The notes under the pieces: model-generated
Databases searched by the model: none
What the model saw: the letters and a program-made list of their open reading frames with translations, nothing else
Told to the model about the DNA's origin: nothing
Position numbers and translations under genes: made by a program
Shown here: positions 1-8,301 of the stretch, one piece after another
Numbering within the stretch: the first letter of the stretch is position 1
How the letters are laid out: each line of letters opens with the position of its first letter
DNA from: Rhodococcus ruber
GTDB lineage: Bacteria > Actinomycetota > Actinomycetes > Mycobacteriales > Mycobacteriaceae
Reading direction: 5' to 3'
Length of the DNA: 64,000 bases
Assembly (NCBI RefSeq): GCF_027270735.1
Contig: NZ_JAPWIJ010000001.1
Coordinates: forward strand, 186,001-250,000

Positions 1-1
1 G

Positions 2-1357
2 TCACAGCGTCCGGGACCGCCGCCCGAGCGTCCGGCACGCGGACTTCCCCTCCCACCGGGGCAGGTACCGGAAGGCACCGAGTTCATTCGGCGCGACGGC
101 CGGCCCGTCGCCGGGCCGCCGCGCTCGGCCGCGGCCCAGCAGGCGTGGTCGCAGGCTCCGGAACCCGGTTCGGCACAGTCTCGTACGCCCCAGTCGAATA
201 CACCCGATGCACCCAATTCGACGCGTCAGTACTCACGAACTGCGGACGAGCAGCAGGGCCGCACGGGGTATGCCCCGCGCCAGCAACCGGAGCCGTTCAC
301 CGAGGAGCGCCGGCAGCCGGCAGAACCTGCGCAACGAGCTCAGCGCCGGCCTGAACCCGCTCGACCACAACGAGATTCGCGGCCGCCCAAGGTCGCGAAG
401 CCGCCTAAGCGCAGACGCTGGGGTCGACGTTTCCTGATCGTGTTGCTCGTTCTCGTGCTGGGAATAGGCGGCGTCGTCTACTACGTCGACAGCTCGTTGA
501 CGCGAGTCGACGCCCTCACCTCGTACCCCGGTCGCGTCGGAGACACTCCCGGCACCAATTGGCTTCTCGTCGGGTCGGATTCACGGGCGGGCCTGACGCC
601 GGAGCAGGAGGCCGCCTTGGCCACCGGCGGCGAGGTGGGCCCGAGCCGCACCGACACGATCATTCTGATCCACATACCCGAGGGCGGCGGGGCGACCACG
701 ATGGTCAGCCTGCCGCGTGATTCGTACGTGTCGATTCCGGGCAACGGCGAAGACAAGCTCAACGCGGCCTTCGCATTCGGCGGACCGTCCCTGTTGGTAC
801 AGACCGTCGAAGGCGCGACCGGGGTGCACATCGATCACTACGCCGAGATCGGCTTCGGCGGCTTCGCCGGGATAGTCGACGCGGTCGGCGGGGTGAACGT
901 GTGCGTGCAGAACGCGATCGACGATCCGTTGGCGGGCATCAACATTCCCGCCGGCTGCCAGGATCTCACCGGGTCCGAGGCGCTCGGGTTCGTGCGGTCC
1001 CGCGCAACCGCGTTGGCCGATCTGGACCGGATGAACAATCAGCGGGCATTCATGTCCGCACTGCTCGAAAAAGCGACCAGCGCATCGACTTTCCTCAATC
1101 CGCTGAAACTGTGGCCGCTGGTGTCCGATACGGCGTCGTCGTTGAGCGTCGACGAGGGGGATCACATCTGGAACCTCGCCGCGCTGGCCTGGGCGATGCG
1201 CGGAGGTCCAGTGACCACGACGGTACCGGTCGGCGGATTCCAGGACTCCGACGTCGGAAACGTGCTGCTGTGGGACGACACCCGCGCACCGGCATTCTTC
1301 GACGCCATCGCGCAGGATCGCGAAATTCCACCGGACCTGCTGACCGGCGGCCCCTGA
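2..1357 (+). CDS. LytR-CpsA-Psr (LCP) family cell-wall polymer ligase, 5' partial
   Basis: The frame is open from base 2 with no convincing start, so the gene begins left of the window. The visible cytoplasmic segment (about 140 residues) is rich in Pro, Gln, Arg and Ser and ends in the basic patch KPPKRRRWGRR. One membrane span follows (about residues 143-163), then an extracytoplasmic LCP domain. Family hallmarks seen: VGSDSRAG, RTDTIILIHI, SLPRDSYV, KLNAAFAFGG and FVRSRA. LCP proteins transfer polyprenyl-linked glycopolymers to peptidoglycan; in Mycobacteriales the known case is arabinogalactan attachment. A GTG at 440 would start inside the membrane span, so that shorter model is unlikely. 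The substrate is inferred from the family only. Confidence 0.9.
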   Translation, partial: SQRPGPPPERPARGLPLPPGQVPEGTEFIRRDGRPVAGPPRSAAAQQAWSQAPEPGSAQSRTPQSNTPDAPNSTRQYSRTADEQQGRTGYAPRQQPEPFTEERRQPAEPAQRAQRRPEPARPQRDSRPPKVAKPPKRRRWGRRFLIVLLVLVLGIGGVVYYVDSSLTRVDALTSYPGRVGDTPGTNWLLVGSDSRAGLTPEQEAALATGGEVGPSRTDTIILIHIPEGGGATTMVSLPRDSYVSIPGNGEDKLNAAFAFGGPSLLVQTVEGATGVHIDHYAEIGFGGFAGIVDAVGGVNVCVQNAIDDPLAGINIPAGCQDLTGSEALGFVRSRATALADLDRMNNQRAFMSALLEKATSASTFLNPLKLWPLVSDTASSLSVDEGDHIWNLAALAWAMRGGPVTTTVPVGGFQDSDVGNVLLWDDTRAPAFFDAIAQDREIPPDLLTGGP

Positions 1358-1420
1358 GCGGCAGTTGCATCGGTCGTTCCTGCAGCCCCACTTCCACGCG
1401 AGACCGGTAGGTTGTGGACC

Positions 1421-1981
1421 ATGACACTGCCGTCTGCCCAGCCCGCCGTGACGCCCGCTGCGTCGTTCCACGATCTACTGCGCGCTCAGGTGCGGCACGA
1501 GTTCACCGCATCGCAGCAGTACGTTGCGATCGCGGTGTGGTTCGACCGAAACGACCTACCGCAGCTGGCCACCCGCTTCTACGCCCAGTCCGCCGAGGAG
1601 CGTCGGCACGCCATGATGATGATCCGGTTCCTCATCGACAATCGGCTCGACGTCGACGCGTCGAGCATCGGCGACGTGGTGACTGCGTTCGAGTCGGTGG
1701 TGGAACCGGTGGAATTGGCGCTGACACAGGAGACGACGGTGACCGAGCAGATCACCGCGCTCGCGCGCGCTGCCCGGGCCGAGGGCGACTACATCGGTGA
1801 GCAGTTCACCCACTGGTTCCTCACCGAGCAGGTCGAGGAGGTGGCGGCGATGCAGAGTCTGCTCAACATCGTCCGACGGGCCGAATCCAACCTGTTCGAC
1901 ATCGAGCAGTACGTCGCCCGCGAAATCGGTGGATCGGTGATCCGCGCCACCAACGCTCCGAAAGAGGCCGGGAGCGCGTAG
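1421..1981 (+). CDS. Ferritin-like protein, first of a tandem pair
   Basis: This 186-residue protein matches the ferritin fold of mycobacterial BfrB (non-haem ferritin, 24-mer iron store). Ferroxidase-type residues are visible: Glu in RHEFTASQQY (about residue 27), the EERRHA Glu/His set (about 60-63) and Glu/Gln in the later QETTVTEQ helix. The ATG at 1421 is preferred over the TTG at 1412. A close paralogue starts 111 bases downstream, so this is probably a gene duplication. The two copies differ most at the N-terminus and in the C-terminal tail. I see no convincing iron box in front of this copy, unlike the second, so the two may be expressed under different conditions. It is clearly ferritin; the division of labour is inference. 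Confidence 0.88.
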   Translation: MTLPSAQPAVTPAASFHDLLRAQVRHEFTASQQYVAIAVWFDRNDLPQLATRFYAQSAEERRHAMMMIRFLIDNRLDVDASSIGDVVTAFESVVEPVELALTQETTVTEQITALARAARAEGDYIGEQFTHWFLTEQVEEVAAMQSLLNIVRRAESNLFDIEQYVAREIGGSVIRATNAPKEAGSA

Positions 1982-2021
1982 CTTGCGCCCTGCTCAGAGC
2001 GGACATTTAGGATCCACTGTA

Positions 2022-2060
2022 TTAGGCTACGTTCGCCTCAATAAGGTTCGACTTGGATGA
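2022..2060 (+). promoter_or_regulatory. Candidate tandem IdeR/DtxR iron boxes upstream of bfrB
   Basis: Bases 2022-2040 (TTAGGCTACGTTCGCCTCA) match the 19-base IdeR consensus TTAGGTTAGSCTAACCTAA at 13 positions by hand count. A weaker second match (11 of 19) starts at 2042, one site length further on. Tandem IdeR boxes that activate bfrB under iron-replete conditions are known in Mycobacterium tuberculosis. Activation here is inferred from that arrangement. Confidence 0.55.
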
Positions 2061-2092
2061 CAATGCCTCTGACCAGGCATATCGTCCTCGTC

Positions 2093-2647
2093 ATGAGCGT
2101 AGACATCAAAGAAACCAGCCACACCAAGTTCCACGCACTTCTTCGTGACCAGATTCGCAACGAGTTCAACGCCTCGCAGCAGTACATCGCCACCGCCGTC
2201 TACTTCGCGAATGTCGATCTGCCGCAGCTGGCCAAGCACTTCTATGCGCAGTCGGTCGAAGAGCGCAACCACGCGATGATGATCGTCCAGTACTTCCTCG
2301 ATCGCGACATCACGGTCGAGCTGACCGGCGTCGACGCGTCGAAGTCCGTCTTCACCGATCCTCGTGAAGCCATCGCCCTGGCGCTGGCGCAGGAAGAGAC
2401 CGTCACCGAGCAGATCATCGCTCTGGCGAGCACCGCACGCGAAGAGGGCGACTACCTCGGCGAGCAGTTCATGCAGTGGTTCCTCAAAGAGCAGGTCGAG
2501 GAAGTTGCCAGCATGAAGACCCTGCTCAACATCGCAGATCGTGCGGGCCACAACCTGTTCGACCTCGAGCAGTTCGTTGCCCGCGAGATGAACACCAGCG
2601 TGGTCGCCGACGCAGGCGCACCCACCGTCGCCGGCGGATCGCTGTAG
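2093..2647 (+). CDS. bfrB: Ferritin BfrB
   Basis: This 184-residue protein is strikingly close to mycobacterial BfrB along its length, for example DLPQLAKHFYAQ, EERNHAMM, LGEQFMQWFLKEQ and the NLFDLEQFVARE helix. BfrB stores iron as a ferric core. Ferroxidase residues are the Glu in RNEFNASQQY (about 24) and Glu/His in EERNHA (about 57-60). The ATG at 2093 (MSVDIKE) fits the family better than the ATG at 2057, which would place the coding start inside the candidate iron-box region. A 20-bp perfect hairpin follows the stop. Iron-dependent regulation is suggested by the upstream boxes. Confidence 0.92.
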   Translation: MSVDIKETSHTKFHALLRDQIRNEFNASQQYIATAVYFANVDLPQLAKHFYAQSVEERNHAMMIVQYFLDRDITVELTGVDASKSVFTDPREAIALALAQEETVTEQIIALASTAREEGDYLGEQFMQWFLKEQVEEVASMKTLLNIADRAGHNLFDLEQFVAREMNTSVVADAGAPTVAGGSL

Positions 2648-2673
2648 ATCCCTCCGCACGTAGCGCGCTCATA

Positions 2674-2717
2674 CGGGTGGCCGGCCGAACAAGGATTCTT
2701 GTTCGGCCGGCCACCCG
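2674..2717. terminator. Strong bidirectional hairpin between bfrB and the DUF5926 gene
   Basis: A perfect 20-bp stem (2674-2693 with 2698-2717) closes on a 4-base loop, GATT. It lies between two convergent genes and can serve both. There is no long T-run, as is common for actinobacterial terminators. Confidence 0.85.
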
Positions 2718-2767
2718 ATGTGGGTTTCTCTCCAGTTCTTCTCGGCCCCGTTCCCGGCCGGGAGCCG

Positions 2768-3679
2768 TCAGCGCAACGTGACCTGTCGACCTCGCAGACC
2801 GTCACGTGAGCGCAGCTGCGCTGCAGTGAGCGGAGCGTCGACGGCGAGAGCTTCGCTCAGCTTCTCCCCGAATTCCTTTGTGGGCGAAGCCCATTCGGTA
2901 GGGTGCATCTCGGGGTCGAGATCGAACACCGGTACCAGCAATCCGTGCGTACGGAACGAACCGGCGTAGCGCGATCCCTCACCCAGGTGCAGATCGCCGG
3001 CAGCGTGCAGCCGAGCGAGAGCGAGCATCACATCGTCTTCGCTCTCCGGTCGAACCCACCGGATGTGCGCCTTGTCGCCCGCATCCACCCACCAGGCCGC
3101 GACGACGCCGTCCGCTTCGATCCGTGCCGACGGCATGATCGCCTGATTCGCACGTTCCACGGTGGCTGCCACATCGGCTGCAGGAGTGGCACTTTCGGGA
3201 ATCCACCAGTTGAAGTCCTGATGGACGGTGATCTCGAGCAGCGTCGATGCGTCGAGCACATCGGTCAGAGCAGGAGTGTTCTCGTCCACCTTCGAGGCTT
3301 CCAAGGACTCACCGGCCGGTGCAGTCGAGACCCAGCCGAGTGCGCTACTGATATCTGCTGCAACATCTTTCGACTGCGTCTGCACCTGTAGGCCGACGAA
3401 TCCCTCGACGGTGCCCGCGTCTTCGCGCACCAGCGCTGCGACGGCACCGGGCAGCACTGTTGCCAGCGTGATGGTGCGACCGTCCACCGTGATCGGCGCG
3501 GTTGCCGTTGCCGACGGGACGAACTCGCGCAGCGCTACCAGGTCGCATTCGGCGGCGAGGCCCTCGAACGGGCGAGTCGACGCCGAGTCGATGCTCGCGC
3601 GCTCGGCCTCACGCTGCGCCAGCTTCGCCGCGCGGTTGCTGCCCTGCTTCGGTCCACTGTTTCTTTTGCTCTTACCCAC
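2768..3679 (-). CDS. DUF5926 family protein
   Basis: This 303-residue protein of unknown function matches the actinobacterial DUF5926 family. The start is GTG at 3679 (MGKSKRNSGPKQ), 10 bases after the upstream gene's stop. The first 35 residues are basic and probably disordered (KSKRNSG, NRAAKLAQREAE). The rest is a globular, acidic alpha/beta domain with conserved-looking blocks HQDFNWWIPE, ARIEADGVVAAWWVDAG and HGLLVPVFDLDPEMHP. There is no signal peptide or membrane span. It is the last gene of a four-gene minus-strand run (rhodanese, DUF4328, GDPD, DUF5926) whose members abut or overlap, which suggests co-transcription. No function can be assigned from sequence. Confidence 0.82.
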   Translation of the reverse strand: MGKSKRNSGPKQGSNRAAKLAQREAERASIDSASTRPFEGLAAECDLVALREFVPSATATAPITVDGRTITLATVLPGAVAALVREDAGTVEGFVGLQVQTQSKDVAADISSALGWVSTAPAGESLEASKVDENTPALTDVLDASTLLEITVHQDFNWWIPESATPAADVAATVERANQAIMPSARIEADGVVAAWWVDAGDKAHIRWVRPESEDDVMLALARLHAAGDLHLGEGSRYAGSFRTHGLLVPVFDLDPEMHPTEWASPTKEFGEKLSEALAVDAPLTAAQLRSRDGLRGRQVTLR

Positions 3680-3689
3680 GCCAGAAAAC

Positions 3690-4463
3690 CTACACGTTCT
3701 TCGATTCGAGCCAGGCTCGCGTTCGGGCGGGGTGGTTGGTGGCGATCCATCCGACACCGAGCTCGCGGCACAGGTCCACGTCCTCTTTCTCGTCGACGGT
3801 CCACACGTAACTCGCCCGGCCCGACGCGGCGGCGCGGTCGATGATGCTCGGGTGCTCGCGCAGCGCACGGATGGACGGACCGACCGCGGTGGCACCGACG
3901 GTCGTCGCCGCTCCTCCGCCGAGGTAGTGCGAGCTGTCGCCGAGGAGCACCGTCGGGAGCATCGGGGCGGAGCGGCGTACACGCCAGACCGCGGACGGTG
4001 CGAACGACATGATGACCGCTCGGGAGTGGTCTGCCGATGCGGGCGCACCGATGCCGAACTTGTGCAATTCCTCGAGTACCGCGCTCTCGATCAGCGAGCC
4101 GTAGCGCACAGGATGCTTGGTTTCGATGAACAGCTTGACCGGCTTGCTGCTCCAGTCCAGCACGAGCGCGATGAGATCGTGCAGGGTCAAGAGTTCGGCG
4201 GGTTCGCCGGGTTCGCCGTAATCGAGTGCGGCGAGGTCGGCGAAATTCATCTCGCTGACAATTCCGGTGCCGTTCGAGGTTCTGTCGACACGACGATCGT
4301 GCACGCACACGATATGACCGTCCTTGGTCAGCCGAACATCGCACTCGACGCCGTCTGCTCCCTCACGCAGCGCCAGGTCGTACGCCGCGAGAGTGTGTTC
4401 CTTCTTGGCCGCCGAAGCACCGCGATGCGCGACGACGAGCGGGCCGCGGCGATCCGGACTCAC
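3690..4463 (-). CDS. Glycerophosphodiester phosphodiesterase
   Basis: This 257-residue GDPD-family TIM barrel hydrolyses glycerophosphodiesters to glycerol-3-phosphate and an alcohol. Visible family motifs are AHRGAS near the N-terminus (first catalytic His), GVECDVRLT (metal-binding Glu and Asp), CVHDRRVDRT (second catalytic His), IETK in mid-protein and VWTVDEKED near the end. The usual ENT triplet reads EHT here. The start is GTG at 4463, overlapping the stop of the upstream DUF4328 gene by the GTGA arrangement, so translation is probably coupled. No signal peptide is seen, so it should act in the cytoplasm on lipid-turnover products. Confidence 0.9.
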   Translation of the reverse strand: MSPDRRGPLVVAHRGASAAKKEHTLAAYDLALREGADGVECDVRLTKDGHIVCVHDRRVDRTSNGTGIVSEMNFADLAALDYGEPGEPAELLTLHDLIALVLDWSSKPVKLFIETKHPVRYGSLIESAVLEELHKFGIGAPASADHSRAVIMSFAPSAVWRVRRSAPMLPTVLLGDSSHYLGGGAATTVGATAVGPSIRALREHPSIIDRAAASGRASYVWTVDEKEDVDLCRELGVGWIATNHPARTRAWLESKNV

Positions 4464-5500
4464 GAGGCCGTCACCGCGTCGTGCTCGACGGACTCTTCCT
4501 TCGGGCGCTCGGTATCGGTCGCGTTGGTGTCGGTGGCCTTCGTGCCGGTTGCCATCACCCAACGGGTAGGACGCGCCAGGGCGGATCCGCGCAGCGTGCG
4601 GCCCTCGAATCGGCGCATCACCGCCAGCGTGAGCACGGCCGAACCCGCAGCTACTGCCGCGACGATCGCCGACAGGAGAATTCCATCGGCCCGGGCTTGC
4701 AGGGTGCTCTGCAGATTCCACAGCAGTTGAACGACCACCAGCGCGTTGCTCGCGGCCCAGACACCCCACCAGATGCGCACCAGAAACAGCTCGCGATGCA
4801 CGTCGGCCTCGGTGTCGCCCCGCAGTCGGGCCAGCTCGGTGAGATACACCCCGGGCATGACGATGCGCACGAGCGGCAGCATCGACAACAGCAGCATCCA
4901 CCGCACCGACCGCGGATCGGTAACTCCCGCTGCGGCGAAAGCGAGCCGACGTTGCCGGATCAGCCAGCACGACGAGCCGACGAGAGCGAACAGGCCGACG
5001 ACGAGCGAACCCACCTGAGCGAAATACACCAAGGCGTCGGAGGCGGCCAGAGTGATCGGCGAGACAAGCCGGGTGCGGTTGTACAGCAGAATCCCGTAGC
5101 GAAACACCTCGGCGAACGCGCCGAGAGCCAGCAGCAGCGCGGTGACGACGACGAGTAACTGCGCGTTTGCGGCGTACTGCTCGACGCGCCCCACCGGCCG
5201 ATTCGCCGCCGGATCGTGCGGGATGTCACGCAAGCCCCAGGTAGGCGTCGAATCGTAGTGCGGTGTCGGTGTCGGGCCCGCGTCTCGAGTCTTGCGAGCG
5301 GAGTTCGAGCGGACCGTCGCTGGGCGTGCGACCCAGCGAAAGTTTCGACGGCCCTGCGCAGGCGCCTGGGTCGATACGGGCGAGAGCAGGACGCCATGGC
5401 AGCGCGGGCACCACGTGCCCGGCCGTGCACCGACCGCCCAGCGAGTGCTGCAGCGGGCACAGACCTGGAACGCCTGTGCGCGTCCCCGCGGTGCCGTCAT
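4460..5500 (-). CDS. DUF4328 membrane protein with N-terminal zinc ribbon
   Basis: This 346-residue protein has three parts. An N-terminal Cys-rich ribbon (VCARC about residue 15, WCPRC about residue 32) probably binds zinc. A Pro/Arg-rich linker follows to about residue 100. A DUF4328 membrane region has about six spans (VVVTALLLALG, FAQVGSLVVGLFAL, MLLLSMLPLV, VVVQLLWNL, AIVAAVAAGSAVLTL). The C-terminus is acidic and Thr-rich. The function of DUF4328 proteins is unknown. The ATG at 5500 immediately follows the rhodanese stop, and its own stop overlaps the GDPD start, so it belongs to the same operon. Confidence 0.85.
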   Translation of the reverse strand: MTAPRGRAQAFQVCARCSTRWAVGARPGTWCPRCHGVLLSPVSTQAPAQGRRNFRWVARPATVRSNSARKTRDAGPTPTPHYDSTPTWGLRDIPHDPAANRPVGRVEQYAANAQLLVVVTALLLALGAFAEVFRYGILLYNRTRLVSPITLAASDALVYFAQVGSLVVGLFALVGSSCWLIRQRRLAFAAAGVTDPRSVRWMLLLSMLPLVRIVMPGVYLTELARLRGDTEADVHRELFLVRIWWGVWAASNALVVVQLLWNLQSTLQARADGILLSAIVAAVAAGSAVLTLAVMRRFEGRTLRGSALARPTRWVMATGTKATDTNATDTERPKEESVEHDAVTAS

Positions 5501-5851
5501 CTAGATGATTCTCGCTTCGTGGGAGTCGTCGTCGCGCTCGATCGGTCGTCCTGCGGCCTGCCAGGCGAGCATCCCACCGTCGACGTTGATCGCTTCGAAA
5601 CCCACTCGGTTCAGGTATTCGACGACGCGGGCCGACCGACCACCGGCTTTGCAGACGACGTAGACCTCGGATTGATTGTCGATCTCACCGGCGCGGGACG
5701 GGATGTCACTCATCGGGATGTGGACGGCATCAGGCGCGTGTCCGGCCTGCCACTCCTCGGGTTCACGTACGTCGAGCAACAGCGCCGTCTCGGGAAACGG
5801 CAACGGGAGGCGGTCGACGGTGACGGCGGGCGGCTGCTCGGGGTGAGACAC
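5501..5851 (-). CDS. Rhodanese-like sulfurtransferase domain protein
   Basis: This 116-residue single rhodanese domain carries the expected blocks LLLDVREPEEWQAGHAPDAV, HIPMSDIP and YVVCKAGGRSARV; the Cys in VCKAGGRS is the persulfide-carrying catalytic residue. Such stand-alone domains move sulfane sulfur in the cytoplasm. It is the first gene of the minus-strand run reading into DUF4328, GDPD and DUF5926, and its stop touches the next start. The acceptor cannot be told from sequence. Confidence 0.9.
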   Translation of the reverse strand: MSHPEQPPAVTVDRLPLPFPETALLLDVREPEEWQAGHAPDAVHIPMSDIPSRAGEIDNQSEVYVVCKAGGRSARVVEYLNRVGFEAINVDGGMLAWQAAGRPIERDDDSHEARII

Positions 5852-5907
5852 ACCTCGATCTTGTCACGGCTTCGCGCGGGGCTGCCACCCGTGCCCCGAC
5901 CACCCGA

Positions 5908-6109
5908 GTGACGTGACACTATGACCTACGTCACTCACGTCACAGAAGTTATCCACAGTATCCACAGGTTGATGCACAGAATCGGGGCCTGTGCCGGTTT
6001 CTATCCACAGGTCAGAGCCTCGAGTCGGTCTCGTGGTGTATCGAATACCAACGCAGGTTGTGGATCGATGGTGATTTGACACAGCGACCGTCTGCGGTCC
6101 TGTGGATTC
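5908..6109. other. Cluster of DnaA-box-like 9-mers and GTGACGT repeats
   Basis: This gene-free stretch between divergent genes (5852-6128, 277 bases) holds one perfect DnaA box TTATCCACA (5949-5957), two one-mismatch copies (GTATCCACA 5958-5966, CTATCCACA 6001-6009) and two reverse-orientation partial matches (6059-6067, 6101-6109). Beside them are GTGACGT (5908-5914) and two inverted copies ACGTCAC (5928-5934, 5937-5943). No dnaA, dnaN or other origin-flanking gene is near, so this is not obviously oriC. It may titrate DnaA or couple the flanking promoters to replication. Confidence 0.5.
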
Positions 6110-6128
6110 GCTGTTTAGGCTGGCGAAC

Positions 6129-7064
6129 ATGACTTCTGTAGAACTGCGCATCTTCACCGAACCGCAACAAGGTGCCACATACGACGACCTCCTCCGCGTG
6201 GCGAAGGCAGCCGAGGAATTCGGCTACGGAGCATTCTTCCGATCCGACCATTACCTCGCGATGAGCGGCGACGGCGGTCCCGGACCCACCGACGCCTGGA
6301 TCACGCTGGCCGGCCTGGCGCGCGAGACGTCGACCATTCGGCTCGGCACACTGGTCACCTCGGCCACCTTTCGCTACCCGGGGCCACTTGCCATCAGCGT
6401 CGCCCAGGTGGACGCCATGAGCGGCGGCCGCGTCGACCTCGGACTCGGTGCCGGCTGGTTCGAGGACGAGCACAAGGCCTACGGCATCCCGTTCCCGCCG
6501 CTCGGTGAGCGTTTCGACCGCCTCGAAGAGCAACTCGCCGTCATCACCGGACTCTGGGACACCCCCGTCGGCGACACGTTCTCCTACGACGGCGCGCACT
6601 ACCCCGTCACGGGCTCCCCCGCGCTCCCGAAGCCGGTGCAGACCCCGCACCCGCCCATTGTCATCGGCGGCGGCGGAAAGAGGCGCACTCCGGCACTGGC
6701 CGCGAAGTATGCCGACGAGTTCAACATCCCCTTCGCCTCGCTGGCCGACACCGAGACTCAGTTCGGTCGCGTCCGCGCTGCCTGCACTGCCGCCGACCGC
6801 GATCCGGACTCCCTCGTCTACTCCAATGCCCTCGTCCTGTGCTGCGGCCGCACCGAAGAAGACATCGCCCGACGCGCCGCCGCCATCGGCCGTGAGGTAT
6901 CGGAGTTACGCGAGAACGGTGCCGCAGGAAGCCCCGCCGAACTGGTGGACAAGATCGGCAGCTTCGGAGCCGTCGGAGCCACCCGGGTGTACTTGCAGAC
7001 CATGGATCTCACCGATCTCGATCACCTCGAACTCGTCGCATCCGAGGTTCTCCCGCAACTCTGA
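6129..7064 (+). CDS. LLM-class F420-dependent oxidoreductase
   Basis: This 311-residue luciferase-like monooxygenase-fold protein resembles the F420-dependent subgroup common in Mycobacteriales. Characteristic stretches are FFRSDHYLAMSG near the N-terminus, TIRLGTLVTSATFRYPGPLA, GGRVDLGLGAGWFEDEH (cofactor-side loop), PPLGERFDRLEE and PPIVIGGGGKRRTPALAAKYAD. The ATG at 6129 (MTSVELRIF) is preferred because residues added by upstream starts do not resemble the family. It is transcribed alone, divergently from the rhodanese operon across the DnaA-box-rich spacer. The reaction would be hydride transfer from F420H2 to an organic substrate, which is not identifiable here. Confidence 0.85.
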   Translation: MTSVELRIFTEPQQGATYDDLLRVAKAAEEFGYGAFFRSDHYLAMSGDGGPGPTDAWITLAGLARETSTIRLGTLVTSATFRYPGPLAISVAQVDAMSGGRVDLGLGAGWFEDEHKAYGIPFPPLGERFDRLEEQLAVITGLWDTPVGDTFSYDGAHYPVTGSPALPKPVQTPHPPIVIGGGGKRRTPALAAKYADEFNIPFASLADTETQFGRVRAACTAADRDPDSLVYSNALVLCCGRTEEDIARRAAAIGREVSELRENGAAGSPAELVDKIGSFGAVGATRVYLQTMDLTDLDHLELVASEVLPQL

Positions 7065-7100
7065 CGTCCACCAGATCCCGCCCGCCCGAGTCCACTCAAC

Positions 7101-7136
7101 GTGACATTGACCCCCGAAAAGGCCACCGAATGTCAC
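7101..7136. terminator. Inverted repeat between convergent genes
   Basis: GTGACATT (7101-7108) and AATGTCAC (7129-7136) form an 8-bp stem around a 20-base loop, between the convergent LLM oxidoreductase and acyltransferase genes. It may be a weak terminator or a dispersed intergenic repeat. Confidence 0.4.
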
Positions 7137-7161
7137 ATCGAGTACCCAGGGAGGCCTCGGG

Positions 7162-8301
7162 TCAGGCGGCAGATCGAGCGCGTAGCTGTGCGTAGGTCGC
7201 GCTGATGCGACGTGCCGCGGGCAGTTCGATCCAGCGGTACATGATTTCGGCGAGTACCGCCGTGCCGGCGAGGAAGGCCAGCACGGCGGCGCTGGGGCCC
7301 AGGTGCGGTTCGACGGTGGCGTAGATGCGGTAGAGCACGAGGGTGTGGATCAGATAGATCGCGTAGCTACGCGTGCCGATCCAGTGGACGACGGGCCAGC
7401 GGGTGGCGGGTCCGTCGTATCGGGCCAGGATCAGGACGGTTCCGGTGACGACCAGCAGGGTCCACAGGTAGGTGTCGCCCATCCAGAAGGTGTGGACGTC
7501 GATGGCGAGTCGGATGACTTCGATCTGCACGATGACACCGAGAACCACCCATCGCCAGCCGACCAGTTTCGCCCAGCCGAGATAGATGATCTGGCCGAGG
7601 AACAGGGTCGGCAGTACGCCCGCGACCTTCGTCAGGAACGGGATTGTGTAGGGCTGCGGCAGGTAGAGGTTGTAGGCGATGACCACAGCGCACAATGCGG
7701 CTCCGACCAGCGGCACCACGATGGGCCGGGTACGCAGCGGCCCGCGCATGGCAACGCAGTAGAGGTAGAACACGATTTGTACGACGAGCGTCCAGGTGAC
7801 GCCGAGAACGGCGACCTCGGGTCGGAGAAAGAAGCCGCCGAGGAAAAAGCTGAGCACGGCTTCGCCGTTGGTGATTCCGGGTTGACCGCTGAACATCCCG
7901 TTGAGGCCGAGCTTGACGAGGATGATGGCCAGTGCGACGGCGAACCAGAGCGCAGGGACCAAGCGGGCGAGACGCGCGACCATGAAGTCCCGGCGCGAGT
8001 GCCGTATCGCCGATCGGGTGATCAGCAGGCCGGTGAGCAGCATGAACATGCTGACGCCGACGAAGGACAGGTGCAGGTTCAGTCCCACGTCCTCGATGAG
8101 GACCGAGTTGACGACATCGATCACCCACCAGCCACCGCCGATGTCGTCGATCAGATAGAACGAAATATGTGAGTACAGGACTGCGAAAACGGCGATGACG
8201 CGAAGGAGATCGGCACCGTTCATCTGAACTCGGGGCGCGGTAACCGACTCCACGACGGCGGAGTCCTCGACCGTATTTCGGCTCGGTCGGTCCCCTTCCA
8301 C
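7162..8301 (-). CDS. Acyltransferase family 3 membrane protein
   Basis: This 379-residue integral membrane protein has about ten spans and the architecture of the Acyl_transf_3 (OafA/NodX-like) family, which O-acetylates or O-acylates surface glycans. Typical signatures are ADLLRVIAVFAVLYSH in the first span (the His is the usual catalytic-type residue), HLSFVGVSMFMLLTG with the following arginine cluster, and RSYAIYLIHTLVLYRI near the end. The start is GTG at 8301. It is a single gene convergent with the LLM oxidoreductase. No glycan-synthesis genes flank it, so the acceptor is unknown. Confidence 0.88.
   Translation of the reverse strand: MEGDRPSRNTVEDSAVVESVTAPRVQMNGADLLRVIAVFAVLYSHISFYLIDDIGGGWWVIDVVNSVLIEDVGLNLHLSFVGVSMFMLLTGLLITRSAIRHSRRDFMVARLARLVPALWFAVALAIILVKLGLNGMFSGQPGITNGEAVLSFFLGGFFLRPEVAVLGVTWTLVVQIVFYLYCVAMRGPLRTRPIVVPLVGAALCAVVIAYNLYLPQPYTIPFLTKVAGVLPTLFLGQIIYLGWAKLVGWRWVVLGVIVQIEVIRLAIDVHTFWMGDTYLWTLLVVTGTVLILARYDGPATRWPVVHWIGTRSYAIYLIHTLVLYRIYATVEPHLGPSAAVLAFLAGTAVLAEIMYRWIELPAARRISATYAQLRARSAA

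Noticed and set aside
3228..4730. 500-residue plus-strand frame opposite DUF5926 and GDPD genes
   Set aside because: Antisense to two recognised genes with a better start and motifs on the other strand.
5908..6109. Chromosomal replication origin
   Set aside because: There are DnaA-box-like 9-mers but no dnaA, dnaN, recF, gyrB or rpmH nearby and no clear AT-rich unwinding region, so an origin is not supported. It is reported only as a box cluster.
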